In this document: piece by piece, positions 1 to 9,800 of the stretch | Layout: each line of letters opens with the position of its first letter | Numbering within the stretch: position 1 is the stretch's first letter | Assembly (NCBI RefSeq): GCF_003722335.1 | Contig: NZ_CP026100.1 | Span: 2,330,001 to 2,394,000 of the forward strand | Length of the DNA stretch: 64,000 nucleotides | From: Caulobacter flavus | Lineage (GTDB): Bacteria; Pseudomonadota; Alphaproteobacteria; Caulobacterales; Caulobacteraceae | Direction of reading: 5' to 3' | Program-made: the position numbers and the translations under genes | The notes under the pieces: model-generated | The model's database searches: none | Told to the model about the DNA's origin: nothing | Seen by the model: the letters and a program-made list of their open reading frames with translations, nothing else

Positions 1-29
1 CCGATCGCCGTCCGACCCCGGAGCTACGC

Positions 30-1610
30 ATGGATCCCGCCGTCGTCGATTTATCCCGCCTGCAGTTCGCCCTCACGGCCCTGTACCACTTCCTCTTCGT
101 GCCCCTGACGCTGGGGCTGTCCTTCATGCTGTTCATCATGGAGGCGGTCTACGTCATGACCAAGCGCCCGATCTGGCGCACGGTCACCAAGTTCTGGGGC
201 ACGCTGTTCGGCATCAACTTCGTCCTGGGCGTGGCCACCGGCCTGACCATGGAATTCCAGTTCGGCATGAACTGGTCGTACTACTCGCACTATGTGGGCG
301 ACATCTTCGGCGCCCCGCTGGCCATCGAGGGCCTGATGGCCTTCTTCCTGGAAGCCACCTTCGTGGGCCTGATGTTCTTCGGCTGGGACAAGCTGAAGCC
401 GGTGACCCACCTGCTCGTCACCTTCCTGGTGGCGCTGGGCACCAACCTGTCGGCCCTGTGGATCCTGATCGCCAACGGCTGGATGCAGAACCCGGTCGGC
501 GCGGCCTTCAATCCCGACACGATGCGGATGGAGGTGACCGACTTCAAGGCGGTGATCTTCAACCCCGTGGCCCAGGCCAAGTTCGTGCACACCGTCAGCG
601 CCGGCTACACCATCGCCGCCGTCTTCGTGCTCGGCGTCTCGGCCTTCTATCTGCTGAAGGGCCGGTGGACGGGCGTGGCCAAGCGCTCGATGACCGTCGC
701 GGCCGCCTTCGGCCTGGCTTCGGCCCTGTCGGTCGTCGTCCTGGGCGACGAGAGCGGCTACGCCCTCACCGACAACCAGAAGATGAAGCTGGCCGCCCTG
801 GAGGCCATGTGGGAGACCGAGCCCGCGCCGGCCGGCCTGACGGCCGTCGGCATTCCCAGCCTCGCCGACCGCAAGACCCACGCCGAGGTGAAGATCCCCT
901 ACGTGCTGGGCCTGATCGCCACCCGCAGCCTGGACAAGCCGGTCGAGGGCATCTTCGAACTGGTGGCCACGGCCGAGGACCGCATCGAGCGCGGCGTCGT
1001 CGCCTACGACGCGCTGGAGAAGCTGAAGGCCAATCCGCAGGACCTGGCCGCCCGCAGCGTGTTCGAGCTGAACCGCCGCGACCTGGGCTACGCCCTGCTG
1101 CTCAAGCGCCACGTCGCCGACCCGCGCACGGCCTCCAAGGAACTGATCGCCAAGACCGCCTGGGACACAGTGCCCAACGTGCCGGTGATGTTCTGGTCGT
1201 TCCGCATCATGGCCGGCACGGGCCTGCTGATGATCGCCCTCTTCGCCACCGCCTTCGTGCTGGTCACCCTGCGCAAGCACAACACCAAGTGGTTCCTGCG
1301 CCTGGCGGTGCTGGCCATCCCTCTGCCCTGGATCGCCACCGAACTGGGCTGGGTGCTGGCCGAGGTCGGGCGTCAGCCCTGGGCCGTGGAGGGGGTGCTG
1401 CCCACCTTCCTGGCCCCGTCCAGCCTCAGCGTCGCCCAGCTGATCGCCAGCATCGTCGGCTTCACCCTGCTCTACGGCGCCCTGGCGGTGGTCGAGGTCG
1501 GGCTGATCCTGAAGACCATCAAGAAGGGTCCGTTCGCCGAGCAGGACGCCTTCCCCGCAGACAATGGCCCCTCCGGTGCCGGCGCGCCCGTCGCCGAAGC
1601 CGTCGCCTAA
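30..1610 (+). CDS. cydA: Cytochrome bd ubiquinol oxidase subunit I
   Basis: Subunit I of the bd-type terminal oxidase, which oxidises quinol and reduces oxygen to water in the inner membrane. The 526-residue protein begins MDPAVVDLSRLQFALTALYH, with the conserved early histidine and the hydrophobic helices of the family. The length is normal for CydA, and a charged loop around residues 260-390 corresponds to the quinol-binding Q-loop. cydB starts 14 nt after the stop and cydX follows, so this is a cydABX operon. The upstream promoter and any cydDC genes lie outside the window. The start ATG is preceded by GGAG. Confidence 0.97.
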   Translation: MDPAVVDLSRLQFALTALYHFLFVPLTLGLSFMLFIMEAVYVMTKRPIWRTVTKFWGTLFGINFVLGVATGLTMEFQFGMNWSYYSHYVGDIFGAPLAIEGLMAFFLEATFVGLMFFGWDKLKPVTHLLVTFLVALGTNLSALWILIANGWMQNPVGAAFNPDTMRMEVTDFKAVIFNPVAQAKFVHTVSAGYTIAAVFVLGVSAFYLLKGRWTGVAKRSMTVAAAFGLASALSVVVLGDESGYALTDNQKMKLAALEAMWETEPAPAGLTAVGIPSLADRKTHAEVKIPYVLGLIATRSLDKPVEGIFELVATAEDRIERGVVAYDALEKLKANPQDLAARSVFELNRRDLGYALLLKRHVADPRTASKELIAKTAWDTVPNVPVMFWSFRIMAGTGLLMIALFATAFVLVTLRKHNTKWFLRLAVLAIPLPWIATELGWVLAEVGRQPWAVEGVLPTFLAPSSLSVAQLIASIVGFTLLYGALAVVEVGLILKTIKKGPFAEQDAFPADNGPSGAGAPVAEAVA

Positions 1611-1623
1611 AGGAGACCAGATC

Positions 1624-2766
1624 ATGGAACTCCCCCTCGACTATCCGACCCTCCGCCTGATCTGGTGGGGCCTGCTGGGCGTGCTGCTGATCGGCTTTGC
1701 ATTGACCGACGGCTTCGACATGGGCGTCGGCGCCCTGCTGCCCTTCATAGGCCGCAACGACGACGAGCGGCGTACGGTGATCAACACCATCGGCGCCACC
1801 TGGGAAGGCAACCAGGTGTGGTTCATCACCGGCGGGGCGGCGATCTTCGCGGCCTGGCCGATGGTCTACGGCGCCAGCTTCTCCGGCTTCTACCTGGCCA
1901 TGTTCCTGGTGCTGTCGGCGATGATCCTGAGGCCCGTCGGCTTCAAGTACCGGTCCAAGCGGCCCGACGCCAAGTGGCGCTCGTTCTGGGACTGGTCGCT
2001 GTTCGTCGGCAGCTTCGTGCCGGCCCTGGTGTTCGGCGTCGCCGTCGGCAACGTGCTGCAGGGCGTGCCGGTGCAACTCGACAGCGACCTGCGCAGCACC
2101 TACCACGGCCACTTCTTCGAGCTGTTCACGCCCTTCACCCTGGTCTGCGGCCTGCTGTCGACCAGCATGCTGGTGCTGCACGGCGCGGCCTGGCTGGCGG
2201 TGAAGGCCGAGAAGGGGCCGATCGTCGACCGCGCCCGCAAGTTCGGCCTGGTCGCCGGCCTGGCCAGCATCGTGCTGTTCGCCCTCGGCGGCCTCCTGGC
2301 CATGCGCCTGGGCTTCCGCATCGAGGGCGTGGTCGATCCGGCCGGTCCGTCCAACCCGCTGCGCGCGACCGTCGTGGCCGCGCCCGGCGCCTGGTTCGAC
2401 AATTTCGGCCGCTATCCGTGGATGACCATCGCCCCGGTCCTGGGCTTCGTCGGCGCGGCCTTCGCGACCTTCGGCCTGTGGAAGCGGCAGGAAGGCCTGG
2501 CCTTCGGCGGCTCCTCGGCCTCGGCGGCGGGCATCATCGCCACCAGCGGCCTGTCGATGTTCCCGTTCATCCTGCCCAGCACCGTCGACGCCCATTCCAG
2601 CTTCCTGGTGTGGAACGCCTCGTCCAGCCACTCGACCCTGTTCATCATGCTGGTCGTGGTGGCGGTGCTGATGCCTGTGGTGCTGGCCTACACGGCCTTC
2701 GTCTACCGGGTGCTGTGGGGCCGCACGAGCAGCGCCGCCCTGAAGTCCGACCCGGCCATGTACTGA
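1624..2766 (+). CDS. cydB: Cytochrome bd ubiquinol oxidase subunit II
   Basis: Subunit II of cytochrome bd, the membrane partner of CydA that stabilises the haem-containing complex. The 380-residue protein starts MELPLDYPTLRLIWWGLLGV and carries the family motif region ALTDGFDMGVGALLPFIGR and the segment IGATWEGNQVWFITGG. Multiple hydrophobic segments are spread along its length. The reading frame is open further upstream, but the ATG at 1624 is the natural start because AAAGGAGACC precedes it and it follows the cydA stop directly. cydX follows 20 nt after its stop. Confidence 0.97.
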   Translation: MELPLDYPTLRLIWWGLLGVLLIGFALTDGFDMGVGALLPFIGRNDDERRTVINTIGATWEGNQVWFITGGAAIFAAWPMVYGASFSGFYLAMFLVLSAMILRPVGFKYRSKRPDAKWRSFWDWSLFVGSFVPALVFGVAVGNVLQGVPVQLDSDLRSTYHGHFFELFTPFTLVCGLLSTSMLVLHGAAWLAVKAEKGPIVDRARKFGLVAGLASIVLFALGGLLAMRLGFRIEGVVDPAGPSNPLRATVVAAPGAWFDNFGRYPWMTIAPVLGFVGAAFATFGLWKRQEGLAFGGSSASAAGIIATSGLSMFPFILPSTVDAHSSFLVWNASSSHSTLFIMLVVVAVLMPVVLAYTAFVYRVLWGRTSSAALKSDPAMY

Positions 2767-2786
2767 GAAAAAGAGGAGCCTAGATC

Positions 2787-2906
2787 ATGTGGTACTTCAC
2801 CTGGGTTCTCGGCCTCGGCCTGGCCCTCGCCTTCGGTGTCCTCAACGGCGTCTGGTACGAGTTCAACCTCACCGACGACGGCGACGCGGGTCTCTCCGAA
2901 CCCTGA
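2787..2906 (+). CDS. cydX: Cytochrome bd oxidase small subunit CydX
   Basis: A 39-residue single-span membrane protein starting MWYFTWVLGLGLALAFGVLN and continuing GVWYE. This is the signature of CydX/YbgT, the small subunit needed for stability and activity of cytochrome bd in enterobacteria and Brucella. It lies immediately after cydB with its own AAGAGGAG ribosome binding site. The C-terminal tail is acidic and longer than the minimal CydX core. Family, position and motif all agree. Confidence 0.93.
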   Translation: MWYFTWVLGLGLALAFGVLNGVWYEFNLTDDGDAGLSEP

Positions 2907-2932
2907 TCGCGCCGACCGCGTGACCCTGCAAG

Positions 2933-2962
2933 CCGCCGTCCCGACCCCGGGACGGCGGTTTT
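2933..2962 (+). terminator. Rho-independent terminator of cydABX
   Basis: An 11-bp perfect GC-rich stem (2933-2943 with 2948-2958), a four-base loop and a run of four T follow the cydX stop by 27 nt. This is a standard intrinsic terminator closing the operon. Confidence 0.85.
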
Positions 2963-3021
2963 GCCTTGCGTGGTTGCGGCTGTCGCAAACCGCGGCGCCA
3001 GATCGTCCTCCAGGAGGACTC

Positions 3022-3387
3022 ATGGTGAACAGGCGCAAGCTGATGCTCAGCCACGGCGGCGTGAGGATCTATCACAGCTGGAAGGGCGCCCGGGCCCTGA
3101 CCTGGTGGTACGCGCTGGAGCCTGGCCACGAGGCCGAGGGCGGCGGGCGCGACTTCGACATCCGCAAGCTGCCGGAGGCGTTCCTGGACGGTCTCGACCT
3201 CGACATGGCCCGCGTGGCCGACGCCGCCGAGACCCTCAAGGCCTATGAGCGTATGCTCGACGCTCACCGCCAGGCCCTGCGCCGCGCCATCGACGCCGGG
3301 CACGACTTCGAGGCCAGCGTGGCGCGGGATCACCGCCGGAGCGGCGGAGGCGTGATCGGGTGGTTGCGCGGGGTGATGGGACGCTGA
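3022..3387 (+). CDS. Conserved-looking hypothetical protein, 121 aa
   Basis: Family not recognised. The 121-residue protein is soluble-looking, with an aromatic N-terminal half (HGGVRIYHSWKGARALTWWY), an acidic middle and a basic C-terminus ending GWLRGVMGR. The frame is open further upstream into the cydX terminator, but the ATG at 3022 is preceded by an excellent CAGGAGGA ribosome binding site and is taken as the start. It lies between the cyd terminator and a convergent gene, so it is probably monocistronic. No signal peptide or membrane segment is visible. Confidence 0.72.
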   Translation: MVNRRKLMLSHGGVRIYHSWKGARALTWWYALEPGHEAEGGGRDFDIRKLPEAFLDGLDLDMARVADAAETLKAYERMLDAHRQALRRAIDAGHDFEASVARDHRRSGGGVIGWLRGVMGR

Positions 3388-3398
3388 CGGCGTCCTCG

Positions 3399-4730
3399 TC
3401 AGATCGCCCTAACGGCCTTGGCGTGGTCGCGGATGATCGCCAGGGTCGAGGCGTCGGCGTCGAAGACGCCGAACAGGCCCTGTTCCTCCTGCGGGGGATC
3501 GCCGACATAGGAGCGGTCGCCCTTCTTGAACCAGGCGTCGGCGTGCTGGGCGCGGCCCTCGCCGTTCCAGGCCCAGAAGTTGACGCCGGCGGTCGGGCCG
3601 CCCGCCTTCATGTCGGCCTCAACCTCGTCGAACACCATCCGGTAGAAGCGGTCTCGGAAGGTGACCGGCGAGCCGGGGGCGAAGGCGCGGCCGTCGCGGA
3701 TCAGGCCGAACTCCTCGATGGTCAGCGGCTTGCCCATCGCCTTGGCCAGGGCGACGTGGCGGCGGATGTAGTCGCGCGAGCGGGCCGCGCCGGCCTCGTA
3801 GGTCGAGGGTTGGTCGGTCATCGAGATCCAGCTCCAGTTGTTGGGCCAGACGTGCAGGGTCAGGTAGTCGATGGCCGGGGTCTTGTGGCTCTCGACCACG
3901 CAGGCCTCGCTGCCCAGGCACCCCATGTCGCCCTCGCTGCCGCTGGAAACGAGATGGTTGGCGTCGATCGATTTGATGAAGCGGGCGGTGCCGTCGATCC
4001 AGGCGTCGTAGGCGGGGCGGTTGACCTTGCCGAATTCCTCGCTGCCGGCCGGGCGCGGCTCGTTGGCCAACTGCCAGGCCATGATCGTGGGGTCGTCGCG
4101 ATAGGGCTTGCCAGTGACGGTGCTGGTGCGGCCGACCAGGGCCTTCACATAGTGGCGGAAGAGGGCGTTGGCCTTCTCGTCGGCGTAGAAGCGGGCCGAA
4201 TAGTCGGCGAAGGCGGGCCAGGGATGGGCCGGGTCGCCCTGCTGGAACCACGTCCCGTTGCCGGTCCAGTTCAGATAGGCCGGCATGCCGCCCGACCAGT
4301 CCCAGAAGTTGTTGACGTAGATGACGGCCTTCATGTCGCGCTTGGCCATCTCGGCCAGCAGCACGTCCAGGCCCGTCAGCAGGGTCTGGTCGTAGTCCTC
4401 GCCCGGGCCGCGGAAGGCGGGATCCATGGCCACCTTGGCCGGCGAGCGCTCGCCCGCGCCCAGGACGCGCAGGTTGGTGACGCCCAGCGACTTCAGCTTG
4501 TCGAGTTCGCGGGCCAGGCGCGCGTGGTCGCCGAAGGCGGCCGGGGCGCCCAGCCAGGCCCCGTACCAGAGATTGGCGCCGACGAAGCGGTAGGGCTTGC
4601 CGTCCAGGCTCAGGCGGCCGTTCTCGACCCTGACGAAGCCGGGACGGGCCGCGGCGAGGGTCGGAAGGGCGGCCGAACCCGCCGTCAGGCCAGCCGCGCC
4701 GGCGGCCAGGATCGCGCGTCGCGAAAGCAT
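3399..4730 (-). CDS. Exported glycoside hydrolase family 5 (mannan endo-1,4-beta-mannosidase-like)
   Basis: Secreted retaining glycosidase of the GH5 (beta/alpha)8 fold, most like bacterial endo-beta-mannanases. The 443-residue protein begins MLSRRAILAAGAAGLTAG, a twin-arginine-like signal, followed by ENGRLSLDGKPYRFVGANLWY, typical of the start of GH5 mannanase domains. The acid/base glutamate is E224 in WQLANEPRP. The nucleophile is E340 in LTIEEFGLIRDG. The HVWPNNW segment near residue 293 fits the conserved substrate-binding His/Trp region. Export by Tat would place it in the periplasm or outside. Substrate assignment is inference; cleavage of another beta-mannoside or glucan is possible. 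Confidence 0.87.
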   Translation of the reverse strand: MLSRRAILAAGAAGLTAGSAALPTLAAARPGFVRVENGRLSLDGKPYRFVGANLWYGAWLGAPAAFGDHARLARELDKLKSLGVTNLRVLGAGERSPAKVAMDPAFRGPGEDYDQTLLTGLDVLLAEMAKRDMKAVIYVNNFWDWSGGMPAYLNWTGNGTWFQQGDPAHPWPAFADYSARFYADEKANALFRHYVKALVGRTSTVTGKPYRDDPTIMAWQLANEPRPAGSEEFGKVNRPAYDAWIDGTARFIKSIDANHLVSSGSEGDMGCLGSEACVVESHKTPAIDYLTLHVWPNNWSWISMTDQPSTYEAGAARSRDYIRRHVALAKAMGKPLTIEEFGLIRDGRAFAPGSPVTFRDRFYRMVFDEVEADMKAGGPTAGVNFWAWNGEGRAQHADAWFKKGDRSYVGDPPQEEQGLFGVFDADASTLAIIRDHAKAVRAI

Positions 4731-4816
4731 TCCCGGTGTCTCCCCACGTATGATTTGCGAGGGACGTTAGCGGAGCCGAAGGGGCGCGGTCCAGCGATTA
4801 AATAAAATCGATGAAG

Positions 4817-6205
4817 TTAATCGGCGTGCTTGTGCGACGGCCTGGCGGCGTGCGCCACGGTCCAGTCGACGATGGCGTTCACGGCCGACGGCGCGAGGGT
4901 CTCCTCGATCTCGGCGTACTCCGAGGGCGCGCCGCTCTTGGCCGTCTGGAACAGGTGGTTCAGGCCGGGCAGGGGCAGGATCGTCACGTCCTTGTTGCCA
5001 GCCAGGGCGGCCTTGATGGCCGGCAGATTCTCGGCTGCCGAGACCTGCACGTCCTTCTCGCCGTTCACGGCCAGGACCGGCGCCTTGACCTGTTTCAGGT
5101 AGTCGGCCGGATCCAGGCTCAGGAAGGTCTTGAACCACGGCGTGGCGAAGCGGGCGAAGCCGGTTTCGGCCGCCTCGGGCGGCATGCCCTTCTCGGCCAG
5201 CAGCGAGGCCAGGCGCGGCTTCAGCTTGGCGGTGTCCGGCTCGGCCACGACCATGTCGCTGACCTCGGCGATCAGCTTCACCTGCTGGTCGATCGACGCC
5301 TGCGGCGCGCCGCCCGCCCGCGCGATGTCGCGGCTCTGGCTCTGCATCACCCTGGCCCCCGGCACGCCGGTGCCGGCCATCAGCACCACGAAGGCGATCC
5401 TCGGATCCTTGGCGGCGACGATCGGGGCGATCAGGCCGCCCTCGCTGTGGCCGATCAGGCCGATGCGCGCGGGATCGACGTCCTTGCGGCCCCGCAGGAA
5501 GGCCACGCCCGCCTCCACGTCGGTGGCGAAGTCCAGGCTGGTGGCGGCCTTCAGGTCGCCGGCCTGCGAGCCGCCGGCGCCGCGGTCGTCGACGCGCAGC
5601 ACGGCCACCCCCTTGCGGGTCAGGGCGTCGGCCAGCACCAGGAACGGCTTGTGCTCGAACAGGGTCTCGTCGCGGTCCTGCACGCCCGAGCCGGTGATCA
5701 GCACGGCGACGGGGAAGGGGCCTTCGCCCGGCGGCAGGGTCAGGGTTCCGGCCAGCTTCAGCCCCGACGCCGGATTGACGTACGACACCTCCTCGGCGCG
5801 GTAGGGGAAGGGGGCCTTGGGCGTCTGCGGGCGGTTGGCGGGCGCGACGGCCGGCGGCGTGCGGCTCATGGCCAGCGGCAGGCTGGCGCCGCCCTGCAGC
5901 CATTGGCCCGTCAGGCTCTCGCCGTCGGCCGACAGCTGCCCCTCGAAGCTGGCCGGCGGATAGATCAGGGTAAGGCGCGCCTTGCCGTCGGCGAGGGCGA
6001 CCGCAGCCTTGAGGCCCATGGCGCCCTGAGCGAGGCTGTCGACCTTCGCGGTTCCGTCCGCCTTGACGTGGAACACCAGCGGCAGCTTGGTCGGTCCCGC
6101 CTGCAGCGTTCCGTACCACTCGCCGACCAGCGGTTCGACCTGAGCTGAGGCGACGGCCGGCGCCAGGAGCGCGACGGCGACGAGGGCGGACGGCAGGAAA
6201 CGCAT
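4817..6205 (-). CDS. Exported alpha/beta hydrolase
   Basis: A 462-residue exported serine hydrolase. It starts MRFLPSALVAVALLAPAVASA, a clean Sec signal peptide. A beta-rich N-terminal region (about residues 25-110) is followed by an alpha/beta-hydrolase domain with the nucleophile elbow LIGHSEGGLIAP. An acid is plausible in NGEKDVQVSAAENLPAIK, and the catalytic histidine in LPGLNHLFQTAK. The frame can be read from a GTG 27 nt earlier, but the internal ATG gives the proper signal peptide. It resembles dienelactone/acyl-aminoacyl-peptidase-type hydrolases; the substrate is unknown. It shares orientation with the GH5 gene but an 86-nt gap separates them. Confidence 0.83.
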   Translation of the reverse strand: MRFLPSALVAVALLAPAVASAQVEPLVGEWYGTLQAGPTKLPLVFHVKADGTAKVDSLAQGAMGLKAAVALADGKARLTLIYPPASFEGQLSADGESLTGQWLQGGASLPLAMSRTPPAVAPANRPQTPKAPFPYRAEEVSYVNPASGLKLAGTLTLPPGEGPFPVAVLITGSGVQDRDETLFEHKPFLVLADALTRKGVAVLRVDDRGAGGSQAGDLKAATSLDFATDVEAGVAFLRGRKDVDPARIGLIGHSEGGLIAPIVAAKDPRIAFVVLMAGTGVPGARVMQSQSRDIARAGGAPQASIDQQVKLIAEVSDMVVAEPDTAKLKPRLASLLAEKGMPPEAAETGFARFATPWFKTFLSLDPADYLKQVKAPVLAVNGEKDVQVSAAENLPAIKAALAGNKDVTILPLPGLNHLFQTAKSGAPSEYAEIEETLAPSAVNAIVDWTVAHAARPSHKHAD

Positions 6206-6262
6206 GGCGGAGGCTCCCCGGGGAAACTGCACCGCAGATTGTGCATGTCGGCGAGCGGGCGT

Positions 6263-6544
6263 CTAGCGCTGCTCCAGGCCGTGCCAGATCCGGGTGATGG
6301 TCACGTGCTGGCCTCTGACGCGATAGCGGACGATGTAGGCGCTGCGACCGAAGGGGATGTTGATCTCGCGGGTAGTTGCGCCGACGGCGCGGCCGCGAAG
6401 AGGGCTCTCTTCCAAGCTTGTGGCCGCCTGGGCGATCTGGTCGCTCAGCCTGTCGGCCGCGCGCGGGTTTTGTTCTCTGAGCCGCGCGTCCAGGCGGGCG
6501 GCGTCCCGGCTCGCCCGGCGGGTGACCGCGACCTTGTAGGTCAC
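6263..6544 (-). CDS. parE: RelE/ParE-family toxin
   Basis: A 93-residue basic protein starting MTYKVAVTRRASRDAARLDA and ending with ITRIWHGLEQR, the characteristic C-terminal strand of ParE/RelE-fold toxins (ParE members inhibit gyrase, RelE members cleave mRNA). It begins at a GTG that overlaps the upstream antitoxin stop by 4 nt (GTGA), so the pair is translationally coupled. Size, charge, gene order and overlap fit a type II toxin-antitoxin module. Whether it is ParE- or RelE-like in mechanism cannot be decided here. Confidence 0.85.
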   Translation of the reverse strand: MTYKVAVTRRASRDAARLDARLREQNPRAADRLSDQIAQAATSLEESPLRGRAVGATTREINIPFGRSAYIVRYRVRGQHVTITRIWHGLEQR

Positions 6545-6798
6545 CGACGGCCGAAGCTGCGAAGCTGGGCGCGAAACTCCTCTAGGGAGATGGTTTCTTC
6601 CTCGCCGGCCTCGACGGCGTCGGCGATCGCCTCGTCGATGGCGGGATCGGGATCGATCGTCCTGGGCGGCAGGTCGTCTAGCCCGGCCTCGATCAGTTCC
6701 CTCGCATACTCGGAAGGCGAAACGCCTAGCCGCTCGGCGGCCGCCCTCAATCGGGCGGCCTGCTCAGGATCAATATGAATGTCGAAGCCGTCGGCCAT
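6541..6798 (-). CDS. parD: ParD-like ribbon-helix-helix antitoxin
   Basis: An 85-residue acidic protein. The N-terminus MADGFDIHIDPEQAARLRAA and following SPSEYARELIEAGL form a ribbon-helix-helix DNA-binding fold, and the acidic C-terminus would neutralise the basic toxin encoded next. The frame is open 45 nt further upstream, but the start at 6798 gives the proper RHH N-terminus. That start codon lies inside a long perfect inverted repeat (6790-6825), a plausible autoregulatory site. It overlaps the toxin gene by 4 nt. Confidence 0.83.
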   Translation of the reverse strand: MADGFDIHIDPEQAARLRAAAERLGVSPSEYARELIEAGLDDLPPRTIDPDPAIDEAIADAVEAGEEETISLEEFRAQLRSFGRR

Positions 6799-6845
6799 GG
6801 GCGAAGGGTCTCGCCCATGGCCGACGACGTCAAGTGACGTCAAGT
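6790..6845 (-). promoter_or_regulatory. Inverted repeat and tandem repeat at the toxin-antitoxin start
   Basis: A perfect 15-bp inverted repeat (6790-6804 and 6811-6825, 6-nt spacer) contains the antitoxin start codon in one arm and a second ATG in the other. Directly upstream is a perfect tandem repeat of the 10-mer GACGTCAAGT (6826-6835 and 6836-6845), whose last base is the first base of the putA stop codon. ParD/RHH antitoxins repress their own promoters through such repeats, so this is the probable operator. The hairpin could also modulate translation initiation. Confidence 0.65.
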
Positions 6846-9800
6846 CAGAGGTTCAGCAGCGCGGGATCGCCGCCCTGGGCGGTGATGTTGACGCTGAGCG
6901 CGCGCTCGACGGCGAAGCGCAGCAGGGCGTGGGGACCGCCGGCCTTGGGGCCGGTGCCCGACAGGCCCTCGCCGCCGAACGGCTGCACGCCGACCACCGC
7001 GCCGGTCATGGTGCGGTTGACGTAGGCGTTGCCGGCCGGGACCAAGCGCACCACCTCGTCGGCGAAGGCCTGGATGCGGGAGTGCACGCCGAGCGTCAGA
7101 CCGTAGCGGCGGGCCGCCAGGGCGCCCGCCACCTGCTCCAGGTCCTCGGGCTTGTAGCGGACCACGTGCAGGATCGGGCCGAACACCTCGCGCTCGAGGA
7201 AGTCGGCGGCCGGGATCTCGGCCAGGACCGGGCCGAAGAACGTGCCGCCGGCCGGGGCTTCCAGGGCGTGCAGCACCTTGGCCTCGTGCTTGAGACGGGC
7301 CAGGTGCTTGTCGAGCGCGTCCTTGGCGTCGGCGTCGATCACCGGGCCGACGTCGGTCGAGGCGTCGGCCGGGTCGGCCACCACCAGGGCGTCCATGGCG
7401 CCCTTCAGGCCTTCGATGATGTGGTCGGCGGTGTCAGTGGGCAGGAACAGCAGGCGCAGGGCCGAACAGCGCTGGCCGGCCGAACCGAAGGCCGAGACGA
7501 TGACGTCGTCGATCACCTGTTCGCGCTGGGCCGTGGTGTCGACGAACATGCCGTTGAGGCCGCCGGTCTCGGCGATGAACGGCACGATCGGGCCCTGCCT
7601 TTGGGCGAGCGTCTGGTTGATCCGCCAGGCCGTGTCGGTGCCGCCGGTGAAAGCGACGCCGTCAAGGCCCTCGTGCGCAGTCAGGGCCGCGCCGACGGTC
7701 TCGCCGCGGCCGGGCAGCAGGGCCAGCAGGCGATGATCCAGGCCCGCGGCGTGATAGAGCTTCACCGCCTCGTAGGCGATGATCGGCGTCTGCTCGGCCG
7801 GCTTGGCGACCACGGCGTTGCCGGCGGCCAGGGCCGCGGCGATCTGGCCGGTGAAGATGGCCAGCGGGAAGTTCCACGGGCTGATGCAGACGAAGACGCC
7901 GCGGCCCGCGAGCCCGAGCGTGTTGGTCTCGCCGACCGGGCCCTTCAGCAGCTCGGGCTCGCCGAACTGCTTCTCGGCCAGCACGGCGTAGTAGCGGCAG
8001 AAGTCGACCGCCTCGCGCACCTCGGCGATGCCGTCGGCCAGGGTCTTGCCGGCTTCGCGCGCCAGGATGGCGATCAAGCGCTCGATATTGGCTTCCAGGG
8101 CGTCGCCCATGGCCCGCAGGACCTTGGCGCGAGCCGGGCCGCCGACCCGGTCCCAGGCGGGCTGCGCCGCGCGGGCCAGCTTGAAGGCCTTGTCGATCTG
8201 CGGCAGCTGGGCTTCCGACACCGCGCCGACCACGCGGCCGGCGTCGACCGGCGAGACCACCGGCAGCGGCGGACCGCCGGCTTCCAGCTTGCCGCCGACC
8301 AGCGGGCCCGACTGCAGCGGGGCGGCGTCCAGCACCGTCACCGCCGCCGACAGGCGATAGCGGTCGGCGCGCGTGGACAGGTCCAGGCCCGCGCTGTTCT
8401 TGCGGCCTTCGCCATAGACGTCGATCGGGGTCGGGATCTTGGCGTGGCGGTCCGGATGGGCCTCGACCACGTCGATCGGATCGGTGACCACCTTCTCGAC
8501 CGGCACCCGCTCGTCGAGCAGGGCGTGGACGAAGCTGGTGTTGGCGCCGTTCTCCAGCAGGCGGCGGACCAGATAGGGCAGCAGGTCCTCGTGCCCGCCG
8601 ACGGGAGCGTAGGCGCGCAGGGTGATGCCGTCATAGAGGTCGTCGGCGGCCTTGTAGAGCGCCTCGCCCATGCCGTGCAGGCGCTGGTGCTCGATCCGGA
8701 CGCCGGCGTTCTTGGCCATGCGCACCACGGCCGCCAGGGTGTGGGCGTTGTGGGTGGCGAACTGGGCGTAGAGGTGCGGCGCCGCGCCGATCAGGGCCTT
8801 GGCGTTGACCAGGTAGGACAGGTCGGTGGCGGGCTTGGTGGTGTAGACCGGATAGTCGGGACGGCCGGCGACCTGGGCGCGCTTGATCTCGCTGTCCCAG
8901 TAGGCGCCTTTCACGAGGCGGACCATCAGGCGGCGGCCGGTCTCTTCCGACAGCGCCTTCAGGCGGGCGATCACCTCGCCGCAGCGCTTCTGATAGGCCT
9001 GCACGGCCAGGCCCAGGCCCTTCCACTCGCCCAGCGCCGGCTCGCGGCACAGCTTGTCGAGCAGCTTCAGCGACAGGGCCAGGCGGTCGGCCTCTTCGGC
9101 GTCGATGGTGAAGTTGATGTCGTACTTGGCGGCGATCAGGGCCAGGCGCAGGGTGCGGGGATAGAGCTCCTCCCACACGCGGTCCTCGTGGGTGGCCTCG
9201 TAGCGCGGGCAAAGGGCCGACAGCTTCACCGACACGCCGTGACCGGCCTCGGGGCCGGCCTTGTTCGACAGCTTGCCGACCGTCTCGATGGCGTCGGCGT
9301 AGGACTTCTCGTAGCGGGCGGCGTCGGCGGCGGTGCGGGCGCCTTCGCCCAACATGTCGAACGAGCACATGGTGTCTTCGCTGGCGGCGCGCTTGATGGC
9401 CGCCTCGATGGTGCGGCCCAGGACGAACTGTTCGCCCATGATGCGGATGGCCTGGCCGACGGCGGCGCGGATCACCGGCTCGCCGACACGACCGGCCAGC
9501 TTTTTGATAAACGCCGGCAAGTTGCGTTGAGCCTCGTCGTCGGGCTCGACGATCTTGCCGGTCAGCATAAGGCCCCAGGTCGAGGCGTTGACGAACAGGC
9601 TGTCGGAGCCGCCCAGGTGGCTGGCCCAGTCGGCCGAGCCGATCTTCTCGGCGATCAGGCGGTCGCGGGTGTCGTCGTCGGGGGTGCGCAGCAGGGCTTC
9701 GGCCAGGCACATCAGGGCCAGGCCCTCGCGGGTGCCCAGGCTGAACTCCTGAAGGAAGCTTTCGACCACGCCCTGCTTGCGGACGCTGCGGCGGGCGCCG

